The position numbers and the translations under genes are program-made. From the NCBI RefSeq assembly GCF_016100975.1, contig NZ_JACFRN010000003.1, positions 124,001 to 188,000 of the forward strand: a DNA stretch of 64,000 nt. The letters are read 5' to 3'. The stretch comes from Lactobacillus sp. W8174 (GTDB taxonomy: Bacteria > Bacillota > Bacilli > Lactobacillales > Lactobacillaceae). A model generated the notes under the pieces. It was not told where the DNA came from. It worked only from the letters and a program-made list of their open reading frames with translations, and did not search any database. Each line of letters begins with the position of its first letter. The stretch's first letter is position 1. Positions 1 through 7,243 of the stretch are shown here, piece by piece.

Positions 1-43
1 AAATTGTTAGCCGGAATTTTTTAGATAAGAGGTAAAAATAATT

Positions 44-985
44 ATGATTCATTTAATTTGCCCTAATCCAGCAATTGACCGGACTTTACTTTTTGAAAAA
101 ATAGTACGGGATAAACCTAATCGACCAATCAAATTGAAAGAGGTACCAGGTGGAAAAGGCTTTAATGTAGCGTATGCGCTGAGTTTTAATAACGATGTGA
201 ACTTTAAAATTCATACAGTTCTTGGTGGTAAATATGGTGAACACTTTATTGAGTTAGCTGATTACTATCATTACCCAATAGTTAAAACAGCGGTTGATAC
301 TAATACTAGGCTGTGCCATATTTTGGTAGATGAAAGTGATAGATCATTAGTTTTATCGCAAGAATATGGCTTCAAACTAAATAAACGACTATTTAACAGC
401 TTTACTAATACACTTCTTGACAATGTTAAAACTGGCGATTATGTGGTATTTTCTGGTTCTTTGATGAAGGGCATGCCAGAAACTTATATAAGCGACGTAT
501 ATGAGGAACTTCTGCAAAGAGGGATTAAAGCAAAATTAGTAGTTGATACTAGTGGTGCCCCTCTAAGACAGGCGTATAAATTAGCTCCTTATATGATTAA
601 GATTAACAACGAAGAAATATTAGACATTTTCCCAGATAAGAAATTAGAAACCATTCAGGACTATCTTCATCTTTTACAATTTGAAGTTAATCCCACAATT
701 ACTAATTTTATTATCACTTTGGGAGGAAAAGGGGCAATTGGTAGAATTGGTAATAAATACCTTTATGGTTATTCAGAACCGGTAGAAGTTAAAAATCCTA
801 ATGCCTGCGGTGACTTTTTCTTAGGAAGATTCATGCATGGATTAGCGCAGAAAGAATCAGCAAGATCTACTTTACAGGAAGCGTTAGCTTTTTCAACTAG
901 TAATGTTGAAAATTGGTTCCCTGAAGTTACTCAAAAGCAATTAGAAAAGGTAACAGAAAAAATACAAATAAAAGATTTAGTATAG
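44..985 (+). CDS. PfkB-family sugar-phosphate kinase (1-phosphofructokinase / tagatose-6-phosphate kinase type)
   Basis: This is a 313-residue ribokinase/PfkB-fold kinase that should phosphorylate a ketose phosphate to a ketose bisphosphate in the cytoplasm. The N-terminal PfkB motif GGKG is at residues 36-39. The C-terminal ATP/catalytic motif reads NPNACGD, with the presumed catalytic Asp at 257; most relatives have GAGD there, so the Cys is unusual. The ATG has an AGAGG ribosome site about 10 nt upstream. Bases 1-24 can be read as the tail of an upstream gene, so the operon starts outside the window. Close spacing to the dehydrogenase, aldolase and EIIA that follow suggests a sugar-alcohol pathway of the tagatose-6-phosphate type. 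The exact substrate is not determined. Confidence 0.85.
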   Translation: MIHLICPNPAIDRTLLFEKIVRDKPNRPIKLKEVPGGKGFNVAYALSFNNDVNFKIHTVLGGKYGEHFIELADYYHYPIVKTAVDTNTRLCHILVDESDRSLVLSQEYGFKLNKRLFNSFTNTLLDNVKTGDYVVFSGSLMKGMPETYISDVYEELLQRGIKAKLVVDTSGAPLRQAYKLAPYMIKINNEEILDIFPDKKLETIQDYLHLLQFEVNPTITNFIITLGGKGAIGRIGNKYLYGYSEPVEVKNPNACGDFFLGRFMHGLAQKESARSTLQEALAFSTSNVENWFPEVTQKQLEKVTEKIQIKDLV

Positions 986-1000
986 GAGAAATACCAAGTA

Positions 1001-2035
1001 ATGAAAGCATTAGTAATTACTGCAAAAAATAAAATGGAGTTACAGGATATTCCTGTTCCAGAACTTAAAAATGACCAAGTATTAATTCATGTAGCATATG
1101 CAGGAATTTGTGGATCAGACCTGCCACGTTATTACGAAGGCAAGGTTCATCATTTTCCTCAAATTCCAGGACATGAATTTTCAGGCACTGTAGAAAAAAT
1201 AGGCAGTGATGTTAAAGGGCTAAATATTGGTGATAAAGTTAGTGTAGCCCCACTTATACCATGTGGAAAATGTGATGAATGTAAAGCGGGATTCCCATCT
1301 ATGTGTACAAATTATACTTTCATTGGATCAAGTGTTCCGGGAGCATTAGCTGAATATGTGGCTGTTCCAGCACAAAATTGTCTAGTCTTACCAGATAATG
1401 TCTCTTTAAAAGAAGCAGCAACTGTGGAACCACTTACGGTAGCGATTCATGGCATTGAGCGGGTCAATATCAAAGCGGGAGCAAATGTACTTGTTTTGGG
1501 TGTAGGCTCAGTTGGCTTACTGGCAGTGATGGCACTTAAAGCTAGAGGTGCAGGAAAAATTACTGTTGTTGATATTAAAGATTCTAGTTTAAAAGTTGCA
1601 CAAGAATGTGGTGCAGATATAGTAATAAATTCTGCCAAAATTAATTTGAGCGAATATTTTAAAACTCATAGCTTATTTGACGCAGTTTTTGAAACTGCAG
1701 GAAACCCAATTACTCAGGTTCAAGCAATCAAATATGCTGGCAAGCATGCCAAAGTAGTTTTTATCGGTAAGACTACTAGGCCTACAACCTTTCAGTATCA
1801 GGAATTTGAGCAGATTTTGCGCAAAGAACTTGAGATTACAGGCTCTTGGTTATCGTTCTCAGCACCGTTTCCAGGATATGAATGGCATGCAGCGATTGAT
1901 TACCTGTCATCAGGTAGAATCAACACTCAAAGACTTATTACCGGAACTTATAAATTAGAAGATAAAGATAAACCTTTTGCTGTACTTAGTGATAAAAATT
2001 CGGGTGCAATAAAGGTAATGTATAAAATTAGCTAA
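1001..2035 (+). CDS. Zinc-dependent medium-chain dehydrogenase, galactitol-1-phosphate 5-dehydrogenase-like
   Basis: 344-residue MDR-family polyol-phosphate dehydrogenase. Catalytic zinc ligands are seen as Cys37 and the GHE motif (His58, Glu59). Structural zinc is bound by Cys88, Cys91, Cys94 and Cys102. A Rossmann GVGSVG motif for NAD lies near residue 170. The ICGSDLPR segment resembles E. coli GatD, which oxidises galactitol-1-phosphate to tagatose-6-phosphate. It starts 15 nt after the kinase gene with a GGAGAAA ribosome site. Together with the PfkB kinase and aldolase it suggests hexitol or pentitol use. Other sorbitol- or arabitol-phosphate dehydrogenases are close relatives, so the substrate is inferred from the neighbourhood. 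Confidence 0.85.
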   Translation: MKALVITAKNKMELQDIPVPELKNDQVLIHVAYAGICGSDLPRYYEGKVHHFPQIPGHEFSGTVEKIGSDVKGLNIGDKVSVAPLIPCGKCDECKAGFPSMCTNYTFIGSSVPGALAEYVAVPAQNCLVLPDNVSLKEAATVEPLTVAIHGIERVNIKAGANVLVLGVGSVGLLAVMALKARGAGKITVVDIKDSSLKVAQECGADIVINSAKINLSEYFKTHSLFDAVFETAGNPITQVQAIKYAGKHAKVVFIGKTTRPTTFQYQEFEQILRKELEITGSWLSFSAPFPGYEWHAAIDYLSSGRINTQRLITGTYKLEDKDKPFAVLSDKNSGAIKVMYKIS

Positions 2036-2056
2036 ACAGGGAGAAAATAAAACATT

Positions 2057-2653
2057 ATGTTATATCAAAGTGAACGTGAAAAGTTAGTCAAATTTGTAAA
2101 AAATATGTATGAACGAAAAGTAACAAATTCTGCTGGTGGGAATGTCAGCGTGAAAGTAGATGAAAATCACTACATTATGACACCTAGACTTATGTCAGAA
2201 GACTTTCACTGCAATTTACGTCCAGACCAAATTCTGGTTTTAGATAAAGACGAGAACGTTATTGAAGGAGACGGTCAGGTAACGCGAGAAGTAAACATGC
2301 ATATGGCTTGCTATGAAGAAAATCCAGAAATTGGTGCCGTTGTACATGCCCATGCTCTTGAATCAATGACCTTTTCAACTCTAGGTATTGATATGCCTAA
2401 CCTGACTGAAGCTACTCAAAAAATTGGAACTATTAAATGTTTCAAATATCATAAGGCAATGACAATGGACCTTGCCAATACTGTGCGAGCACAAGTTCGT
2501 GCTGACCAACAGGCTACTAAGGCATATCTACTTAATCGGCACGGTATTTTAGTAACAGGACCTACACTTGAAAAAGCCTATGATATGGCCGAAAGATTGG
2601 AATGGAATGCTAAAATAGCCAAAGAAAGCTTTGTTTATCAAAAGCTTTCTTAA
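2057..2653 (+). CDS. Class II aldolase/adducin family protein (FucA-like)
   Basis: 198-residue class II aldolase of the fuculose-phosphate aldolase/AraD fold. Expected zinc ligands are His97 and His99 (HAH) and His162 (RHG), with the conserved Glu78. Such enzymes cleave or epimerise phosphorylated ketoses; here it most plausibly splits the ketose bisphosphate made by the upstream PfkB kinase into triose phosphates. That would be an unusual aldolase choice, because tagatose bisphosphate is normally cleaved by LacD or GatY. It overlaps the upstream region of the EIIA gene by only a few bases of ribosome site, so the genes are cotranscribed. Substrate assignment is inference. Confidence 0.82.
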   Translation: MLYQSEREKLVKFVKNMYERKVTNSAGGNVSVKVDENHYIMTPRLMSEDFHCNLRPDQILVLDKDENVIEGDGQVTREVNMHMACYEENPEIGAVVHAHALESMTFSTLGIDMPNLTEATQKIGTIKCFKYHKAMTMDLANTVRAQVRADQQATKAYLLNRHGILVTGPTLEKAYDMAERLEWNAKIAKESFVYQKLS

Positions 2654-2675
2654 GGATTGGAAAGAGAGTAAGCCA

Positions 2676-3143
2676 ATGAGCTTTAAAGATGTTTTTAAAA
2701 CTGATTTAATAGATGTAAACATTACTGTTAATGATGAAATTGAACTGTTTAATTATGCGTCTAAAAAGTTATTAGAAAAAAGTTTGGTTAAAACAGGTTA
2801 TGCGGCAGCTTTAGCAAAAAGAGAGGAAGAATTTCCTACCGGTCTCATGACTAAAAACTTTAATATTGCAATTCCACATGCGAATCCAGAAAATATAAAT
2901 TCACCATTTATTTATATTCTGCGTTTGACTAAACCAATTACTGTGAAGCAAATGGCTGATAAGGAAAAGATTAAGGTTAAAGATGTTTTTATCTTGGGAA
3001 TTAAAGATGGTCAAAAACAGGTTAATGTTTTAGCAGCCCTCATGAATTTATTTGTGAATGATGCATTTGCTAAAGACTTTTTAGCAGCAACTACCTCCAA
3101 AGAAATATATTCTAGTGTGATTCAACATCTGGAAGACGATTAG
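2676..3143 (+). CDS. PTS fructose/galactitol-type EIIA component
   Basis: 155-residue PTS EIIA type 2 domain protein that passes phosphate from HPr to a sugar-specific EIIB. The phospho-accepting histidine is His68 in the motif AIPHANPE, typical of the fructose/mannitol/galactitol EIIA family. The frame is open from 2631, but ATG at 2676 is chosen because GGAAAGAG lies about 10 nt upstream and the upstream codons overlap the aldolase gene. The matching EIIB and EIIC are absent from the window and probably sit upstream of base 1. The gene is embedded between the aldolase and an aldose epimerase, which supports a galactitol- or polyol-type PTS operon. Confidence 0.85.
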   Translation: MSFKDVFKTDLIDVNITVNDEIELFNYASKKLLEKSLVKTGYAAALAKREEEFPTGLMTKNFNIAIPHANPENINSPFIYILRLTKPITVKQMADKEKIKVKDVFILGIKDGQKQVNVLAALMNLFVNDAFAKDFLAATTSKEIYSSVIQHLEDD

Positions 3144-3160
3144 GAAAGTGCATAAATAAA

Positions 3161-4045
3161 TTGATAAAGATAGAAAATGATAAATATCAAGTAGTGATAA
3201 ACGAGATTGGTGCAGAATTAACTCATTTTGTACTTAAAGATGTTAATCATGACTTGATTTGGAACGATCCGGATGGCTCAATATGGAAGCGCCATGCACC
3301 TATCCTTTTCCCAGCTATTGGCCGCTCAAATGGTAACAAGTATTTACTAAATAATAAATATTATAGTATGAAACAACATGGCTTTGCGCGTGATTATCAA
3401 TTCGATGAAATTAAGAAATATGGTAATTCTAAAGTAGAGTTAGTACAACATGCGACATCTGCAACCATGAAGAATTTTCCTTTTGATTATGTGTTACACG
3501 CCAAGTATGAGTTAGTTAACGAGGGCTTGAAAATTAATTTTATTGTCGAAAATCCTAATCAAACTATAATGCCTTTTGCATTAGGTTTTCATCCGGGATG
3601 GAATATTAGAGGCTTTCTTGAAGAATATAGTATAGAACTCAAAGATAGCGATACTCCAATTTCAGTTTATGGTGTAGGACCTGTACCTTTTCGTAATGGC
3701 ACCATTTTTCCTTTAAAACAAGCAAATTTTCAAAAAATTCCGCTTAGTCATAGTTTACTAGATCAGGGTTTGGTAATTCTAGATGTTCATAAGGCTAATT
3801 CTGTATTATTGAAACGTAAACCTGATACTAGGATCTTGAAAATTGATATCAAGGATTTTCCATATTTAACTTTATGGAGTCCAGAAGGTAAGAATGCCCC
3901 GTTTATTTGTATTGAGCCATTTGCAGGTTTGCCAGATGAAGCTGGAAAAACAAGTAATTGGTATCAAAAATTGGGTAATACCTTGCTTAGCCCAGGGGAA
4001 ATCAAATGTTTTGCCACTTTAATTGAACCCTTTGAAACTATGTAA
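3161..4045 (+). CDS. Aldose 1-epimerase family protein (LacX-like)
   Basis: 294-residue galactose mutarotase-like protein of the LacX subgroup. It starts on TTG with AGGAAAG about 12 nt upstream, overlapping the stop of the EIIA gene. Family landmarks include the IWKRHAPILFPAIGR segment, the KQHGFARD segment and the ALGFHPGWN segment, which carries a likely catalytic His. LacX-type proteins are often last in lactose/tagatose and other sugar operons and are thought to interconvert anomers, but the specific substrate is rarely known. A strong terminator follows 70 bp downstream, so this is the last gene of the operon. Confidence 0.8.
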   Translation: MIKIENDKYQVVINEIGAELTHFVLKDVNHDLIWNDPDGSIWKRHAPILFPAIGRSNGNKYLLNNKYYSMKQHGFARDYQFDEIKKYGNSKVELVQHATSATMKNFPFDYVLHAKYELVNEGLKINFIVENPNQTIMPFALGFHPGWNIRGFLEEYSIELKDSDTPISVYGVGPVPFRNGTIFPLKQANFQKIPLSHSLLDQGLVILDVHKANSVLLKRKPDTRILKIDIKDFPYLTLWSPEGKNAPFICIEPFAGLPDEAGKTSNWYQKLGNTLLSPGEIKCFATLIEPFETM

Positions 4046-4113
4046 TTGTTAAAAATAAAACAGCTAAGTTTGAATTTTGTTGAAATCAGTTGATAAGGTT
4101 TAGTAATATCTTT

Positions 4114-4153
4114 AGCACTAAGTTAGTAGTAGATAACTTAGTGCTTTTTTTTT
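4114..4153 (+). terminator. Rho-independent terminator of the sugar operon
   Basis: Perfect 12-bp inverted repeat (AGCACTAAGTTA at 4114-4125 and its complement at 4134-4145) with an 8-nt loop, followed by nine T. It closes the operon that ends with the aldose epimerase. The remaining DNA to 4364 holds only short open stretches without a convincing start and no recognisable gene. Confidence 0.9.
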
Positions 4154-4364
4154 AAAAATCCTGTTACATTCTGAAAGCAATTTTAGATTTCATAATTAGG
4201 CTTCAACGAACAGTTTTGGCAGAAATTAGTTATGCAGATTATAAAAAAGCGTGTTTCACTTTCTGCATAGAGTCTTTAAATATTCAGTTGCTTGTTTAAT
4301 CGAAGATATTTATGATAAACATAAGTATTTGCACAATTAAGAACAAAGAAAAGGAAAATAATTA

Positions 4365-4895
4365 ATGTGTCAGATAGAAGATGAAGTTTACGATCCGTTT
4401 TTACCTACTTTACTAATTTCTCTGCATGAGGAGTATGTCAAAGAAATTTTAACGGGTCAAAAAATAATTGAATACCGCAAGAGATTTTTTAAAGATAGTT
4501 TTCAAGCCTTTGTTTATACTACAGGCAATAATGGCGGAATTCAGTTATTTATCAAGTGCGCTCCTTTGATTCGCAACAATGCGAAGGCATTAGCTCAGAT
4601 AGGCCGGGAAATTCAAAATGATGATTATGACGAAATTTATGACTATTTTATGCCTAAAGATGATGGTTGTATTATTCCAATTTTAAAATCTTGTGCTGTT
4701 AAAAAGATTTCACTTAACCAGTTGCGCACTGTTTTGCCCCAGATTGTTATTCCGCAAAGCTACCTGTTTTTAGACCGGCCTGATAAAAAAGACCTGCTCG
4801 ACTTTTTATTAATGCAAGAATTTGATGATTTAATTGTTAACGAGTGGGATGAGCGGTATGCAAAAATTAAGAAAATAGTGGCAAGCAACAAATAA
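4365..4895 (+). CDS. ASCH-domain protein
   Basis: 176-residue protein whose first third matches the ASCH (PUA-like) domain: LLISLHEEYVKEILTGQK followed by an EYRKRF segment is the typical strand-helix signature with a basic patch. ASCH proteins bind RNA and some act as ribonucleases or amidohydrolases, but no function can be assigned here. The ATG has AAAGGAAAA upstream. The gene ends 19 nt before a TetR-type gene in the same direction. No membrane segment or signal peptide is seen; it is a cytoplasmic protein. Confidence 0.7.
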   Translation: MCQIEDEVYDPFLPTLLISLHEEYVKEILTGQKIIEYRKRFFKDSFQAFVYTTGNNGGIQLFIKCAPLIRNNAKALAQIGREIQNDDYDEIYDYFMPKDDGCIIPILKSCAVKKISLNQLRTVLPQIVIPQSYLFLDRPDKKDLLDFLLMQEFDDLIVNEWDERYAKIKKIVASNK

Positions 4896-4914
4896 TTGCT
4901 GGAAATTTTTCTTA

Positions 4915-5526
4915 TTGGGTTACAGTTTGGCAAATAAAATGAAAAATAAAGAGATTTCACTAAATACAAAAAGAGAATTTGCGCGGGCATTAAAGAAGTT
5001 GCTCAAAAAAGAGCCTTTAAACAAAATTACTGTTTGTGAATTACTTACTTTAACTAATAAAAGCAGACCTACTTTTTATTATCACTTTAGGGATGTACCT
5101 GATTTAATCAAGTGGACTGTCCAGGATGAGATAATTAATTTATTAGAGCAGTCAAAAGGATATGAAAAATGGTACGACGATTTATATCAAATTTTTCAAT
5201 ATTTTGCTGTTAATCCAACCTTGGGACGAGCCATTTATGAAAATTTAGATATTAAACAATTTAATGCAATTTTTAGGGAACCACAAAATCGTATACTTCT
5301 AGGCTATATTGATGAAGTAATCAGCAAAGATAAATTACATGTGAGTCAGAAAGACCGTGATTTTATAGCCCGTTTCTTTACTGGTGGATTTACAGAAATA
5401 ATTATTGACTGGCTTAATAATGGACAAAAAGAGACTCCAGAGGAAATGAGAGATATGTTTCGCAGAACGCAAAAAGATGTAATAGTTCATTGTTTAAAGA
5501 TGGCTAATCAAAGACATAAAAGCTAA
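4915..5526 (+). CDS. TetR/AcrR-family transcriptional regulator
   Basis: About 195-203 residues. The N-terminal helix-turn-helix is clear: KITVCELLTLTNKSRPTFYY, then HFRDVPDL, the standard TetR recognition-helix pattern. The rest is a helical ligand/dimer domain of the kind found in DhaS-like regulators. The start is uncertain: TTG at 4915 has GGAAA 10 nt upstream, while the ATG at 4939 lacks a good ribosome site. It precedes an SDR oxidoreductase in the same direction, with a TGTTA-N6-TAACA dyad between them, so it may control that gene. That is inference. Confidence 0.8.
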   Translation: MGYSLANKMKNKEISLNTKREFARALKKLLKKEPLNKITVCELLTLTNKSRPTFYYHFRDVPDLIKWTVQDEIINLLEQSKGYEKWYDDLYQIFQYFAVNPTLGRAIYENLDIKQFNAIFREPQNRILLGYIDEVISKDKLHVSQKDRDFIARFFTGGFTEIIIDWLNNGQKETPEEMRDMFRRTQKDVIVHCLKMANQRHKS

Positions 5527-5549
5527 TTTGCCTAATAGATATGCACAAT

Positions 5550-5565
5550 TGTTAAATATCTAACA
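5550..5565. promoter_or_regulatory. Dyad TGTTA-N6-TAACA, candidate TetR operator
   Basis: A 16-bp imperfect palindrome lies in the 138-bp gap between the TetR gene and the SDR gene. Position and symmetry fit an operator for the adjacent regulator. No binding evidence can be read from sequence alone. Confidence 0.35.
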
Positions 5566-5664
5566 AACTATAAATATTATATATTTTTATTTATACAGTA
5601 AGCGTTTAATATTAATAATGTAAGTTAGTTCAGCATTGAACAATCAAATAGAAAGGCTTGCATT

Positions 5665-6549
5665 ATGAAAGAATTTAAAGACAAAGTTGCATTAATTACT
5701 GGTGCAGCGCACGGATTTGGACGAGCACTGTCATTAGAAGCAGCAAAAAGAGGGATGAAACTTGCCGTTGCTGATATAGATAATGAAGCGTTGAGCAAGA
5801 CAGAAACTGATATTAAAGATTTAGGCGCGGATGTTATTAGCATTCCTACTGATGTAACCGATGAAGATGAAGTTGACGCCATGGTCAAAAAGACAGTAGC
5901 TGAATATCATGAAATTGATTTATTGATTAATTCAGCTGGGATTGCGGTACCTGGTGGTATTTGTGAACTTCCTACTCGTGATTGGGAATGGATTTTGCAT
6001 GCTGACTTAATGAGTCAGGTTTGGGCATTAAAACGCGTAATACCAATTATGCGTAAACAAAAAGATCATTGTGACATTATTAATGTAGCTTCAATTGCTG
6101 GACTAGTTGCCAGTCCTTCAATGCCATCATACTTTGCTTCTAAGTTCGCATCTGTGGGACTGACTGAGGCAGTGGAATATGATATGCAGGTTGCAAAAGC
6201 TAACATTAGCATGCACGTCTTTTGTCCTGCCTTTGTCCAGACAGACTTATATCATACTGAAAATCACAGACCAGCTAAATACACTGATAAGAATGATCCT
6301 TACTATTCAAGTGAAGCATTTAAGGAAGGCCAAGAACGTGCTAAACAAGATATCGTAACAGGCATGCCAATAGATAAAATACCTGGAATTGTGTTCAAGG
6401 CATTAGAAGAAAATAAATTCTACATTTTGACTCACACAGGACTTAATCCAATTATTGTCTCTCGTGCAGAAAATATTCCCAGCGGTAAGGGACCAAATTT
6501 GAAGACCTTGGCACCGTTCTTGTCAAAGACTCATAATGAAGAAAATTAA
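5665..6549 (+). CDS. Short-chain dehydrogenase/reductase (SDR) family oxidoreductase
   Basis: 294-residue classical SDR. The cofactor motif TGAAHGFG is near residues 13-20, NSAG near 92, the catalytic Ser in NVASIAG and the YFASK Tyr-Lys pair near 155-159. The acidic residue after the second strand (VADIDN) suggests NAD(H) preference. The C-terminal extension, residues 190-294, is longer than in minimal SDRs. The substrate is unknown. The gene starts on ATG with GAAAGG upstream, follows a TetR regulator and is closed by a bidirectional terminator. Confidence 0.85.
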   Translation: MKEFKDKVALITGAAHGFGRALSLEAAKRGMKLAVADIDNEALSKTETDIKDLGADVISIPTDVTDEDEVDAMVKKTVAEYHEIDLLINSAGIAVPGGICELPTRDWEWILHADLMSQVWALKRVIPIMRKQKDHCDIINVASIAGLVASPSMPSYFASKFASVGLTEAVEYDMQVAKANISMHVFCPAFVQTDLYHTENHRPAKYTDKNDPYYSSEAFKEGQERAKQDIVTGMPIDKIPGIVFKALEENKFYILTHTGLNPIIVSRAENIPSGKGPNLKTLAPFLSKTHNEEN

Positions 6550-6580
6550 ATTCCTTTTGTTTTAACATCTAAATTCATAT

Positions 6581-6615
6581 AAAAAATAGCCTAACAATTA
6601 GTTGGGCTATTTTTT
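6581..6615. terminator. Bidirectional terminator between SDR and Apf-like gene
   Basis: Stem of about 15 bp (AAATAGCCTAAC paired with GTTGGGCTATTT, one G-T pair), flanked by A and T runs on both sides. It can serve the SDR gene on the plus strand and the convergent Apf-like gene on the minus strand. Confidence 0.8.
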
Positions 6616-6646
6616 ATAATGGGATATTTGTATTAAAGAGTATTTT

Positions 6647-7009
6647 CTAATACCAGTGGTGGGCTAACCAAAAGTTCTTGGCGTTAACCCATGAACCATA
6701 ACGACCGTAAACATATGTGTCAGCCGTTCTTTCTTGGTTCTTTTTAGAGTAATTACCGTTTAGGTAAGCAATGTTAAGTTGGTATTTACCATAACAAACA
6801 CCGTTGCGTGCGTAATAATTGCCACCTGATTCACGCATGGCAATCCATCTCTTAGCTGCGCGTTCAGCTTTTGACTTCTTACGAGCGGCTTGTACTGTTT
6901 GTGTACACGAGTTATTATTGTTTGTTTCTATATTTATAGCAGTGACAAAACTAAATGAAAGCGCCAGTGCTGTAATTAACTTAAGTATTAAACTTTTACT
7001 GTTCTTCAA
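6647..7009 (-). CDS. Secreted lysozyme-fold (transglycosylase/Apf-like) surface protein
   Basis: 120-residue exported protein. Residues 1-42 form a signal peptide: a basic start, a hydrophobic core and a VQA cleavage area. The mature part begins with a basic stretch and carries the Apf/transglycosylase-like domain: RWIAMRESGG (probable catalytic Glu), NYYARNGVCYGKYQL, and the typical closing NFWLAHHWY. Aggregation-promoting factors of lactobacilli share this C-terminal domain. This copy is very short, with almost no linker. Translation starts on TTG with GGGGA upstream on the minus strand. Confidence 0.8.
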   Translation of the reverse strand: MKNSKSLILKLITALALSFSFVTAINIETNNNNSCTQTVQAARKKSKAERAAKRWIAMRESGGNYYARNGVCYGKYQLNIAYLNGNYSKKNQERTADTYVYGRYGSWVNAKNFWLAHHWY

Positions 7010-7243
7010 TATATTTCAATCCCCACAATTAACTGTATTAATTCTACGGATAATAATACACAGTCAATGTGTCATTGTTGTTACAGAAAGAACACGCAAC
7101 TCTTACAATATTTTTTAAAAATTTAATAATTTTGCCACTATTGAAAAATAAAAGCAGAGCAAATATCCATTGCTATGAAAAATCATGTTATTTCCATATA
7201 TGTCTGTTAAAATTGATAATAACTATTATTTTAGGAGGTAAAT

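Noticed and set aside
4180-4340. Open stretch ending in IYDKHKYLHN before the ASCH gene
   Set aside because: Only about 25 codons, no start or ribosome site, and no recognisable family.
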